Notes under the pieces: model-generated
The model's database searches: none
What the model was told of the DNA's origin: nothing
The model's input: only the letters and a program-made list of their open reading frames with translations
Position numbers and translations under genes: made by a program
NCBI GenBank assembly: GCA_963699495.1
Contig: CAVOUB010000005.1
Span: 248,001 to 312,000, forward strand
DNA from: JAIBJN01 sp963699495
GTDB lineage: Bacteria > Actinomycetota > Thermoleophilia > Gaiellales > Gaiellaceae
Direction of reading: 5' to 3'
Length of the DNA: 64,000 bases
Shown: positions 8,862 to 16,789 of the stretch, piece by piece
Layout: every line of letters begins with the position of its first letter
Numbering within the stretch: the first letter of the stretch is position 1

Positions 8862-9712
8862 GAAGGCGTAAGGAACTCGAGGAGGAGCGCGGCAGTCTCC
8901 TTGGGGTACTCGCCGACGACGAGGTGGCCGGCGGCCGGCAAGATGCGCAGCGGAGCCGGAAGCCGGCGGGCGTACTCGAATCCGTCCTCGATCGGGACGA
9001 GCCGGTCGCGCGCGCCCCAGACGACGAGCGCCGGGCAACGCACGCGCTCCAGGTACCTGCGTGGATCCTCGTGGCGGAGCGCCCGCGCGGAGCTCGCAAC
9101 ATCCTCGTGCTCGGGCTGCGCGGCGAGGAACCCGGCCACGGCCTCCGGTGAGAGAGCCCGCGGGTCGTCGGCTCCCCAGTAGCCGAAGACCCCCGCGCGC
9201 AGGTTGGGACGGCGCGCGACCGCGTCCCGGGCCCGGGCGACGATGCGGCCCGGCCGGATCGCGGTGACGAGGTCGAGCCAGACGGCTGCCCGGCGCGTCA
9301 GCGAGACGATTCCAGCGGACGCGATCAGCACCAGCGAGGAGACGGCCTCCGGCCGCTCGGCGGCGAGGCGCAGTGCGACGACTCCGCCCATCGAGTAGCC
9401 GACGACCGCCGCCGGGAGCATCCCCTCGTGCTCTGCGACGCGCGCGACGTGGGCGGCCAGGTCGGCGAGGCTCTCGACGGCCGGCAGCGCTGCGGTTCCG
9501 CCGTGCCCGGGCAGGTCGGGGACGAGCACGCGATGACGCTCCGCCAGAAACGGCGCAAGCTCGGTGAAGTTGAACGCAGCGCCGCCGAGGCCGTGGACGA
9601 GGACGAGCGGCGGCCCGGACCCGCCGAGCCAGTACCTCGTCCGGATACCGCCGATCTCCGCAACGTGCGGTTCGAGCCCCCGAAGGAGCGTTGCCGTACT
9701 CACCCGTGACAC
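8858..9712 (-). CDS. alpha/beta-fold hydrolase
   Basis: From GTG 9712 the product has 284 residues. It has the oxyanion motif VLVHGLGG, the nucleophile elbow VVGYSMGG (Ser), an acid in VWGARDRLVP and a terminal His in PAAGHLVV, so the catalytic triad is complete. The cap domain lies between the elbow and the acid. It probably cleaves an ester or a similar bond of a small molecule; the substrate is unknown. GTG 9703 is an alternative start. The start region overlaps a GACAC-N8-GTGTC inverted repeat shared with the divergent small gene. Confidence 0.85.
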   Translation of the reverse strand: MSRVSTATLLRGLEPHVAEIGGIRTRYWLGGSGPPLVLVHGLGGAAFNFTELAPFLAERHRVLVPDLPGHGGTAALPAVESLADLAAHVARVAEHEGMLPAAVVGYSMGGVVALRLAAERPEAVSSLVLIASAGIVSLTRRAAVWLDLVTAIRPGRIVARARDAVARRPNLRAGVFGYWGADDPRALSPEAVAGFLAAQPEHEDVASSARALRHEDPRRYLERVRCPALVVWGARDRLVPIEDGFEYARRLPAPLRILPAAGHLVVGEYPKETAALLLEFLTPS

Positions 9713-9725
9713 CGTATTCTGTGTC
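9708..9725. promoter_or_regulatory. inverted repeat, possible operator
   Basis: GACAC-CGTATTCT-GTGTC, a 5-bp inverted repeat with an 8-bp spacer at the start of the minus-strand hydrolase gene and upstream of the plus-strand small HTH-like gene. The shape fits a dimeric regulator site; short enough to be chance. Confidence 0.25.
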
Positions 9726-9752
9726 CATGTTCGGAGAAGGAGCACGAGGCCG

Positions 9753-9866
9753 TTGAGCTTCGTGGCTGCAAAACCCAAGCCTGCGCGACCTGCCCGCCTG
9801 TGCCCTGCCGGCGGGCTTTTTTGCGCGCTGACTCGAAGGAGGCGACGACGTTGGCGAATCACCTGA
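9753..9866 (+). CDS. possible leader peptide upstream of small HTH-like gene
   Basis: TTG 9753 lies 10 bases after a good ribosome-binding sequence (GAAGGAG, 9736-9742). The 37-codon frame is rich in Ala, Pro, Lys and Arg, runs through the terminator-like hairpin at 9792-9822 and stops at 9866, 16 bases inside the next gene. That position is typical of an attenuation or coupling leader. The peptide resembles no family I know, and the frame could be chance in this GC-rich DNA. Confidence 0.25.
   Translation: MSFVAAKPKPARPARLCPAGGLFCALTRRRRRRWRIT
9792..9822 (+). terminator. intrinsic terminator-like hairpin (attenuator candidate)
   Basis: GCCCGCC (9792-9798) and GGCGGGC (9810-9816) form a 7-bp stem with an 11-base loop, followed directly by six T residues (9817-9822). 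It is followed within 30 bases by the small gene starting at 9851 and no plus-strand gene ends before it, so it looks like a 5'-leader attenuator, not the end of a transcript. Confidence 0.55.
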
Positions 9867-10027
9867 CGCCCGAGGAGCTGTCGAAGGAGCTGGGGATCGA
9901 GCGTGACGTGGTCATTCGGGTGTGCATCGAGGAGTCGATCCCGATCTACCACGGCAAGATCGACAAGACCCTGTTCCAGGCCCACCTCGAAGCGACGGGC
10001 ATCGCCTCCACGTCTCCGGCGGGGTAA
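9851..10027 (+). CDS. small HTH-like protein of unknown function
   Basis: A 58-residue protein from TTG 9851, with GAAGGAGG 8 bases upstream deciding the start. LTPEELSKELGIERDVVIRVC is a predicted helix-turn-helix of the type in excisionase or MerR-like proteins, followed by a short strand (IPIYHGKID) and a helix (LFQAHLEATG), like the winged end of small DNA-binding proteins. It is preceded by an attenuator-like hairpin and ends 15 bp from the convergent Ku gene. The target is unknown. Regulatory role is inferred only from the fold-like pattern. Confidence 0.6.
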   Translation: MANHLTPEELSKELGIERDVVIRVCIEESIPIYHGKIDKTLFQAHLEATGIASTSPAG

Positions 10028-10042
10028 GCCGCCGATCCTGGC

Positions 10043-10882
10043 CTAGCGCGAGCCGGACGCGGCGCGCTTCTTGCGCGCTGCGGGCTTCTTGTCGACGGGC
10101 GCCTTCTGCTTCTGGGCCTGGGCGACGCTCTCCTTGAGTGCTGCCAGGAGGTCGACCACGGGCGCCGGCGCGGGCTGCTCCGGGGCGACGATCTCCTCGC
10201 CCGCGAGCTTCGCTTCGAGCATCGCCTTCAGGTCACGGCGGTACTCGTTCTCGAACTCCTCCGGGTGGAACTCGCCGACGAGGCTGGCCACCAGCTGGCG
10301 CGCCATCTCGAGCTCGGCCTCCTGCACCTCGACCTCGGCGACGGCCTGGTCGATCTCCTCCCGCGCCCGGATGTCCTCCGCGTAATAGAGGGTCTCGAGC
10401 GCAAGCGACTCGCCCAGCGGGCGGATCAGGCAGAGGTTTTCCTTGCCCCAGAGGACGAACTTGCCGATCGCGGCCACGTTCGCCTCCTGCATCGCGCGCA
10501 GGAGGAGGACGTAGGGCCGCCGCTGCGCGGGTGCATCCGCAGGCGCCAGGTAGTACGCGCGGTCGAAGTAGATCGGGTCGACCTCGTCGAGGTCGACGAA
10601 GCGCTTGATGTCGATGGACTGCGACCGCGTGAGCGCGACCGCCTCGAGGTCCGACTCCTCGACGACGACGAACTGACCCTTGGCGAACTCCCAGCCCTTC
10701 ACGAGCTCGTCGGCCTCGACGTCTCGCTCGTGGAACGGGCACCACCGCTTCTGCTTGATCGGCGTGCCGCACTCACGATGCAGCGTGCGGAACGAGACGT
10801 CCTTGCGCTGCTGCGCGACGGCCAGCCCGATCGGGATGTTGACCAGGCCGAAGTTCATGGAACCGTTCCAGATCGTGCGCAT
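10043..10882 (-). CDS. ku: Ku protein, non-homologous end joining
   Basis: A 279-residue bacterial Ku. It opens with RTIWNGSMNFGLVNIPIGL and continues with a Ku core that would form a ring-shaped homodimer around DNA ends: FRTLHRECGTPIKQKRWCPFHERDV, SIDIKRFVDLDEVDPIYFDRAYYL, GKFVLWGKENLCLIRP. A lysine-rich C-terminal tail (KQKAPVDKKPAARKKR) fits the DNA-contacting extension seen in many actinobacterial Ku proteins. Ku normally recruits LigD, but no ligD gene lies in the window. It is convergent with the small HTH-like gene. Confidence 0.93.
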   Translation of the reverse strand: MRTIWNGSMNFGLVNIPIGLAVAQQRKDVSFRTLHRECGTPIKQKRWCPFHERDVEADELVKGWEFAKGQFVVVEESDLEAVALTRSQSIDIKRFVDLDEVDPIYFDRAYYLAPADAPAQRRPYVLLLRAMQEANVAAIGKFVLWGKENLCLIRPLGESLALETLYYAEDIRAREEIDQAVAEVEVQEAELEMARQLVASLVGEFHPEEFENEYRRDLKAMLEAKLAGEEIVAPEQPAPAPVVDLLAALKESVAQAQKQKAPVDKKPAARKKRAASGSR

Positions 10883-10947
10883 GAGAGTCAGAAAAGCCTA
10901 CCGGGACCAGGCACTTTCTCCTTGCAAGCCGGAAACCCTCCCCTCGC

Positions 10948-12127
10948 CTAGAGGACCCGGCGGGCGCCCACCCAGCGCGACGCGTACCAGGACTCGTGGA
11001 GGCTCGAGATCTTCACGACGTCGCCCGAGTGCGGCGAGTGCACGAAGCGGCCGCCCCCGATGTAGATGCCGTCGTGCCCCAGGCCGTCGAAGAAGACGAT
11101 GTCTCCCGGCCGTAGCCCCCCGCGCCGGACGGGCTCGCCGACGCGGAACTGGGCCGAGACGACACGCGGGAGCGAGACTCCGACCCGGGAGAAGACGTAC
11201 ATGACGAAGCCGGAGCAGTCGAAGCCGGTCTCGGGCGACTCGCCGCCCCATCTGTAGGGAATCCCGAGATAGCGCTGCGCGACGGCGGCCGCACGGGCTC
11301 CGCGGCTCGACGGCTTCGAGACAGACTTCTTCGGCGGCGCCGGCCGGGACGGCTCGGCCTGCCGGCGAATTCCGAGCGCGCCCAGCGTCTGGGGCCCGAC
11401 GACTCCGTCGACCTCGAGGCCGTGCTTCTTCTGGAAGCGCACGGACCGCGGCTCGGCTCACCGGGCCGTAGACGCCGTCTGCCGGGACTCCGAGCGCGCG
11501 CTGGACGGGCACGACCCACCACGCGCGGATGAGATCCTCGCCCTGGGCTCTGCGGCGCAGGGCAGCGCGGGTCTGCGGGCCGACGATCCCGTCGACAAGC
11601 AGGCCGTGGCGCTTCTGGAAGTCCCACACGGCGGCGCGGGTCCGCGGCCCGAAGATGCCGTCTGCCTCGACCCCGAGCCTTCGCTGAATCTCCGCCACAG
11701 CCGGGCCGCGGCTGCCCAGCCGGAGCAGCTCCACGTGAACCTTCGTGACGCCGGAGGCCCGCGCGCGGGAGTGAGCGCCACCCTGGACGGGGAGGACGCC
11801 GGCGACCGCCGCGACGACCAGCGCCGCACCCGCGACTCTGGCCTGAGGGAGCAGCCCAGGCTCGGCGGCCAGGCGCTTCGCCCGGGCGCAGGCCTGCGAG
11901 AAGTCCCAGAGCTCCGGGTCCGAGAGGTCACGATCCGCACCGTTCGGATCCAGCCGGCGGAGCGCCGGGCCGTCGAGGTCCGCCAGCGCGGCGGAGACCA
12001 GGCTCCGGCGGAGGCCCTCCTCCGCACCCGTGCGAATGCGCCGGCGCCGTGATCGCTCCAGCGAGCGCTCCCACAGCTCGGTTGCCCCGAGATCGCGGTG
12101 GACGCGGAGCTCCAGCGTTGCTGTCAC
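10948..12127 (-). CDS. NlpC/P60 endopeptidase with peptidoglycan-binding domains (frameshifted)
   Basis: One gene in two frames. From GTG 12127 (GGGGA upstream) the first part has a soluble N-terminus, a membrane segment near residues 97-117 and two PG_binding_1 repeats (GPRTRAAVWDFQKRHGLLVDG, then a second beginning GVPADGVYGP). At about 11443 the frame is lost by one extra base. The second frame resumes exactly at RFQKKHGLEVDGVVGPQT, completing the second repeat, then carries an NlpC/P60 domain with catalytic Cys in GFDCSGFVMY, His in RFVHSPHSGD, ending at 10948. The enzyme would cut stem peptides of peptidoglycan outside the membrane. Either a sequence error or a real break explains the shift. 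A GTG at 11442 could start the second half alone, but that piece would have no signal for export. Confidence 0.75.
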
Positions 12128-12224
12128 GGCAGTCCCCTTTCGACGGGCAGCTGCGCGCGCCGGAACGTCCCGTTCAGCGCGCGGCCTGTGGCTGCTCTAC
12201 GAAGTGCGGGAGGCTAACAGACGG

Positions 12225-13406
12225 CTAGAGGATCCGGCGCGCGCCGACGTACGTGTCGGCGTACCAGCCCGTGATCGAGGAGATCTTCACCACGTCGCCG
12301 GTGTGCGGCGAGTGGATGAACTGGTTCCCGCCGATGTAGATGCCGACGTGGCCGAGGCCGTTGAAGAAGACGAGGTCCCCGGCCTGGAGCTCCGACCGCG
12401 ACACGGCGACGCCGACGGCGTACTGCGTCGAGACGGTGCGCGGAAGCGACACGCCTACCTGCGAGTAGACGTACATCACGAAACCGGAGCAGTCGAAGCC
12501 CGAGGGCGACTCGCCGCCGTAGACATACGGGGTGCCGAGGTACTGCATGGCGATCCCGACGACGCCGCCATACTGCGAGGGCGGGGCGCCGGTGGGCGAA
12601 TCGTCGACGGACGACGGCGAGGCGATCCGGGCCCGGGCGGCTGCCTCGAGCCGCGCCTGGCGCCTGCGCTCCTCTGCCTGGAGCTCGGCAATCTGGTCCT
12701 TGATCGAGGAGAGCAGCTGCTCGCGCTCGGCCATCGCGCTCTCGATCTCGTTCTTCCGGGCCGCGCGCTCGGCGACGACCTGTTCCTGGCGGCTCCGCGC
12801 CTTCTCGAGGTCGGCCTCGCGCTGCTTGACCTCCTTCCGGAACTTCCGCACCTCGCCCAGGATCTGCGTGTCCTGGTCGGAGACGCGGCTCGCCGTCTCG
12901 ATCCCGTCCAGGATCTCGTCGAGGCTCGATGAGCCGAGCAGGATCTCGACGAGGTCCGGGCTGCCGTTCTTGTAGAGCTCGACCAGGCGCCCCTCGAGCG
13001 ATCCCTGGGCGGCGCCGAGGTTCGAGCGCGCGACCTTGAGCCGGCGCTCGTTCGCCTTCTGCGCGGCCTTGATCTGATCCAGCTCGACCTGGGCGGTGTT
13101 GTACGACTCGACGACGAGCTCGAGGCTTGCGTCGAGCTCCTGGATCTGGGCGAGCACCTGGCGGGCCTCCGCCTGCTTCGACTCGATCGGGGGGGCCGGG
13201 ACGGCCGGCCCCGCCAGCGGCAGCACCGCCAGCGCGAGGAGCAGGATCAGGAGAGCGTGTCGAGTGGTTGGTCGGATGCTTACCCCCTGCCAGGGGACGG
13301 GGCGTGCAAACGCCCAGCCGGCGCCTGCACAAGCCGGGCATGGTAACAGGGTCGTTGGACGGCCCGCAAACAGAGGCAACCGGGCCAACCGGGCGTACCC
13401 CGGCAA
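12225..13406 (-). CDS. secreted NlpC/P60 endopeptidase with coiled-coil domain
   Basis: A signal peptide (HALLILLLALAVLPLAGPAV) is followed by a long coiled coil and a C-terminal NlpC/P60 domain with catalytic Cys in GFDCSGFVMY and His in FIHSPHTGD. This is the RipA/CwlO-like design of a cell-separation or wall-growth D,L-endopeptidase. The start is unresolved. The frame is open to TTG 13406, with TTG 13388 and 13379 as alternatives, but these leave almost no room for a promoter before the divergent gene at 13427. The best ribosome-binding sequence (CAGGGGG) sits 5 bases before an ATC codon at 13277, directly before the signal peptide. It is paralogous to the gene just downstream. Confidence 0.82.
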   Translation of the reverse strand: MPGYARLARLPLFAGRPTTLLPCPACAGAGWAFARPVPWQGVSIRPTTRHALLILLLALAVLPLAGPAVPAPPIESKQAEARQVLAQIQELDASLELVVESYNTAQVELDQIKAAQKANERRLKVARSNLGAAQGSLEGRLVELYKNGSPDLVEILLGSSSLDEILDGIETASRVSDQDTQILGEVRKFRKEVKQREADLEKARSRQEQVVAERAARKNEIESAMAEREQLLSSIKDQIAELQAEERRRQARLEAAARARIASPSSVDDSPTGAPPSQYGGVVGIAMQYLGTPYVYGGESPSGFDCSGFVMYVYSQVGVSLPRTVSTQYAVGVAVSRSELQAGDLVFFNGLGHVGIYIGGNQFIHSPHTGDVVKISSITGWYADTYVGARRIL

Positions 13407-13426
13407 GCTGGTAGGCTCCTGCGTTC

Positions 13427-14443
13427 GTGGACGCGGGCTCGCTAAGACCCTGGATCCGGTTCGCGGCAGTCGGGGCGCTCGCCCTCTCCGCTCTCCTTTC
13501 CTCCTCGGCGGCGCAGGCCGACGACCCGGCCTCCCTGCGCAGCGAGGCCGAGCGGCTGCGCGAGCAGAACGACACCCTGGCCGCCCGTTCGCAGAGCGCT
13601 CTCCTCGATCTGTACTCCCTCGACCGGCGCCTGGCGCGCGCCGAGGGGCGTGTCGCGGCGCTGCACGCGCGGCAGGCTGGGCTCGAGCGTGAGGAGGCCT
13701 CCGCCCAGCGCCGCCTCGCGCTCGCCCGCGCCGACCTCGCCGAAGCCGAGCGGCGGCTCGGGCTCCGCCTGAGCGAGCTCTACGTCCAGGGCGAGGTCGA
13801 CCCGATCGCCGTCCTGCTCGCGGCGGAGTCCCTCGACGACGCGCTGTCGGCCTTCGACGGCCTCACGCGCCTCGCCGAGCAGGACGGTTCGATCCTCCGG
13901 CAGCTCCGCGAGGCACGCAGCGAGCTGCGCGCGTCCCTCCAGGCCGTGGGAGAGCGCCGCTCCGCCCTCGAGCGCGTGCTGGCCGAGGCGGAGAGGGAGC
14001 AGGCCGCGCTGGCGGCCGCGCGCGCGGAGCGCGCCGCGTACGTCGCCGGCCTCGCAAGCCGGCGGGCGCTGAACGCCGCCCAGATCGCACAACTCAGCTC
14101 GCAGGCGGCGGACGCCTCAGAGGAGACCCCCGCCGCTCCGGAGCCGGAGACCCAGCCCCAGGGGCCTCAACCGCCGGGAGGATCCCGCATGACGGTGGAC
14201 GTGGTCGCGTACTGCGGCGGTGTCGGCACGGCGAGCGGGCTCCCGCTCGGCTGGGGCACGGTCGCCGTCGATCCGACCGTGATCCCGCTGGGAACGAAGC
14301 TGTACGTGCCGGGCTACGGCGACGGGGTCGCGGCCGACACCGGCTCGGCGATCAAGGGCCGGATCATCGACGTCTGGTTCCCGACGTGCGCCCAGGCCAG
14401 GGCCTGGGGCCGGAAGACGCTGACGATCACGGTCTACTGGTAG
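13427..14443 (+). CDS. secreted coiled-coil protein with C-terminal 3D domain
   Basis: 338 residues from GTG 13427. A signal peptide (FAAVGALALSALLSSSAAQA) precedes a roughly 190-residue coiled coil like that of the neighbouring divergent NlpC/P60 protein. A Pro/Glu linker leads to a 3D domain (residues about 255-338) with the Asp pattern in VAVDPTVIPLGTKLYVPGYG, VAADTGSAIKGR and IIDVWF. 3D domains share the fold of MltA-type lytic transglycosylases and occur in Rpf/YabE-like wall remodelling enzymes. The divergent arrangement with an endopeptidase suggests joint cell-wall turnover; this is inference. Confidence 0.85.
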   Translation: MDAGSLRPWIRFAAVGALALSALLSSSAAQADDPASLRSEAERLREQNDTLAARSQSALLDLYSLDRRLARAEGRVAALHARQAGLEREEASAQRRLALARADLAEAERRLGLRLSELYVQGEVDPIAVLLAAESLDDALSAFDGLTRLAEQDGSILRQLREARSELRASLQAVGERRSALERVLAEAEREQAALAAARAERAAYVAGLASRRALNAAQIAQLSSQAADASEETPAAPEPETQPQGPQPPGGSRMTVDVVAYCGGVGTASGLPLGWGTVAVDPTVIPLGTKLYVPGYGDGVAADTGSAIKGRIIDVWFPTCAQARAWGRKTLTITVYW

Positions 14444-14540
14444 CGCAGCGCTAAGATCCCTCTCGTTACCCCGAGCAGAGGAGGCAGCGACGTCAGCCGC
14501 GGACGATCGGCGCTCCGGGAAGCAGCTCGACGAGCTGCGC

Positions 14541-15173
14541 GTGCTGCTCGTCGACGATCACGACCTGTTCCGGAGCGGCCTGAGGAGCCTGCTCGAGGAT
14601 CAGGGCCTCCAGGTGGTAGGCGAGGCCGACAACGGCGGAGATGCTCTCCGGCTCGTCGGCGAGCTCGCGCCGGACGTCGTCGTCATGGACCTGAAGATGC
14701 CGGGACTGACCGGGGTCGAGACCACGCGGCAGGTCTCGAGCATCGCTCCGCGGACACGCGTCGTCGTGCTCACCATCTCGGTGGACGACGACGACGTGAT
14801 GGACGCCGTCGTGGCCGGGGCGTGCGGCTACCTGCTCAAGGACTCGTCCATCGACCAGCTGATCGACGGCATCCGCGCGGCCGCAAGCGGCGAGTCGCTG
14901 ATCTCGCCGCAGATCGCCGCCAAGCTCCTGCAGCGCCTGCGGGCGCAGACTGCGGACACGGCGGCCGCCCGCACGATCCGCACCGAGCTCTCCGACCGCG
15001 AGCTCGAGGTGCTGCGCCTGATCGCGAACGGCAAGGACAACGCCGAGATCGCGCGCGAGCTCTTCATCAGCCCGAAGACGGTCAAGAACCACATCTCGAA
15101 CATCCTCATGAAGCTCCAGATCGAGAACCGCATCCAGGCGGCGGTGTACGCCGTCCGCAGCGGGATAGTCTGA
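14541..15173 (+). CDS. NarL/FixJ-family response regulator
   Basis: Receiver domain (LLVDDHDLFRSGLRSLLED, phosphoacceptor Asp in VVVMDLKMPG, Thr in VVLTIS, Lys in YLLKDSS), then a LuxR-type HTH (LSDRELEVLRLIANGKDNAEI, ELFISPKTVKNHISNIL). It would bind DNA as a phosphorylated dimer. No kinase gene is adjacent, so it is an orphan. GTG 14541 is the only standard start but has no ribosome-binding sequence and trims the receiver to its first strand. GAGGAGG at 14479-14485 sits 4-5 bases before an in-frame ACG at 14490, which would add 17 residues. Confidence 0.88.
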   Translation: MLLVDDHDLFRSGLRSLLEDQGLQVVGEADNGGDALRLVGELAPDVVVMDLKMPGLTGVETTRQVSSIAPRTRVVVLTISVDDDDVMDAVVAGACGYLLKDSSIDQLIDGIRAAASGESLISPQIAAKLLQRLRAQTADTAAARTIRTELSDRELEVLRLIANGKDNAEIARELFISPKTVKNHISNILMKLQIENRIQAAVYAVRSGIV

Positions 15174-15189
15174 CGCCTCTCAGGAAGCT

Positions 15190-15480
15190 CTAGAGCGTCC
15201 CGGCGAGCGTCCCGAGGAGGCCGCGGAGCTGGGCGAGCTCCTCCTCGAGCAGCGACAGGCGGGCCTTGAGGATGCGGACCTCACCCAGATGCTCGCCGCT
15301 CCCGGCGAGCTCGCGGATCCTCTGCTCCGTACGAAGCCGCTCGCCGTCGAGGGCGAGCGCGCGGGCATAGCCGTCGGTCAGCGTATGCTCGACGGTGTCC
15401 GCGGCGGCCTCGCGCTCTGCCTCGCGGCGCTCGAGCAACAGGCGTATGCGGTCGAAGAGAACGGTGATGTCGTCGCTCAT
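15190..15480 (-). CDS. small coiled-coil protein of unknown function
   Basis: A 96-residue, strongly charged and Leu-rich protein from ATG 15480. Heptad-like patterns (VLFDRIRLLLERREAEREAA and ILKARLSLLEEELAQLRGLL) predict two helices that could form a coiled-coil hairpin or oligomer. No signal peptide, membrane segment or catalytic motif is visible. It is divergent from the carboxypeptidase gene and convergent with the response regulator. A structural or scaffold role is possible but unproven. Confidence 0.55.
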   Translation of the reverse strand: MSDDITVLFDRIRLLLERREAEREAAADTVEHTLTDGYARALALDGERLRTEQRIRELAGSGEHLGEVRILKARLSLLEEELAQLRGLLGTLAGTL

Positions 15481-15562
15481 CCGGCGGATGGAACGTAGTG
15501 CACCTCCAAAACGCAGCCAAGGGCCGAACGGCCTATCCTGCGGGGCGGCTGGACCTAGTGCC

Positions 15563-16789
15563 ATGAGGAAGCAAGGGGTCACCGGAAGACGCGCGCTCGT
15601 CGTCGTCGCGGCGCTGGTCGTCGCGCTCACGGCCGTGGCCGCGCCCGCCTCGGGGCAGACGCTCCGCCAGCGGCTCGACCGCGCGCTCACCGTCGCGGGA
15701 GTCTCCCGCGCCCAGACGGGCGCGTTCGCCTTCGACCTCGACGCAGGCCGGATCGTCTACGGCTGGAACCGGACGCGCCCCCTCAGCCCGGCGTCCAACG
15801 AGAAGCTGGGCGTGGCGCTCGCCGCCCTCGAGCGGCTGGGGCCCTCCTATCGCATCCGCACGGAGGTGCTCGGGGACGGCGCGCGCGTCGGCGCGACCTG
15901 GGAGGGCCGCCTGGTCCTCAGGGGCTACGGTGACCCGACGCTCACCACCGCCGACCTGCGGACGCTCGCGTCCAGCCTCCGGGCCGCCGGCATCCGCCGC
16001 GTGACCGGCCGGATCGCCGGCGACGAGTCCTACTTCGACAAGCGCCGTACGGCGAGCGGCTGGCGGGCGTCCTACTACAAGATCGAGTCACCCCCGCTCT
16101 CGGCGCTCGTCGTCGATCGGGCGAAGGTGAGTGGGCATACGGTCGACAACCCGGCGCTCGCGGCGGCCAAGGCGTTCCGCAAGGCCCTGCTCGCGGCGGG
16201 GATCGCGGTCGGCGGCAAGGCCGTGGTCGGAGGAGCGCCCGGCGGGTCGCCCACGCTGGCGTTCGTGCGCTCCGGCCCCATGTCCGCGCTCGTCCGCCGC
16301 ATGAACAAGATCAGCGACAACTTCTACGCGGAGATGCTCGTCAAGCACCTGGGCGCCAAGGTCCGCGGCGCCGGGACGACCGCCGCGGGCTGCCTCGTGG
16401 TGCGCCGCGTCCTCGCGGGACGCAACGTCCCGCTCGCAGGGGTCCGGATCGCAGACGGCTCGGGCCTCAGCTCCTACGACCGCGCCACTGCTCGCGCGAT
16501 CGGAGCCCTGCTCGTCTCCGCGTGGCGCGACCCGGCCGTGCGGACGCCGTTCTTCTCCTCGCTCGCGATCGCGGGCGTGGACGGGACGCTCGAGGACCGC
16601 ATGCGCACGGGCCCCGCGCGCGGCCAGGTGCGCGGGAAGACCGGGACGACGAGCAGGGCGTCGGCCCTGTCCGGCTACGCGGGGACGCGGTACGTCTTCG
16701 CCATCCTCCAGAACGGCCGGCCGATCTCCTGGACGAGCGCGCGCCGCGCGCAGGACCGCTTCGCGCAGGCGCTGGCCGGGAGCCTCTAG
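15563..16789 (+). CDS. dacB: D-alanyl-D-alanine carboxypeptidase, PBP4/DacB family
   Basis: A 408-residue serine DD-peptidase of family S13. The signal peptide (RALVVVAALVVALTAVAAPA) exports it. All three penicillin-binding motifs are present: SxxK as Ser78-Asn-Glu-Lys81, SxN as SDN in MNKISDNFYAEML, and KTG in VRGKTGTTSRASAL. It trims the terminal D-Ala from stem peptides or opens cross-links, matching the nearby NlpC/P60 and 3D genes. ATG 15563 places the signal peptide at the N-terminus. The 3' end overlaps the convergent ligA gene by 4 bp. Confidence 0.9.
   Translation: MRKQGVTGRRALVVVAALVVALTAVAAPASGQTLRQRLDRALTVAGVSRAQTGAFAFDLDAGRIVYGWNRTRPLSPASNEKLGVALAALERLGPSYRIRTEVLGDGARVGATWEGRLVLRGYGDPTLTTADLRTLASSLRAAGIRRVTGRIAGDESYFDKRRTASGWRASYYKIESPPLSALVVDRAKVSGHTVDNPALAAAKAFRKALLAAGIAVGGKAVVGGAPGGSPTLAFVRSGPMSALVRRMNKISDNFYAEMLVKHLGAKVRGAGTTAAGCLVVRRVLAGRNVPLAGVRIADGSGLSSYDRATARAIGALLVSAWRDPAVRTPFFSSLAIAGVDGTLEDRMRTGPARGQVRGKTGTTSRASALSGYAGTRYVFAILQNGRPISWTSARRAQDRFAQALAGSL

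Noticed and set aside
13261..13426. Cyclic di-AMP riboswitch before the wall hydrolase genes
   Set aside because: Only loose likeness to the 3' part (AGCTGGTAGGC on the plus strand); the conserved 5' half is not found.
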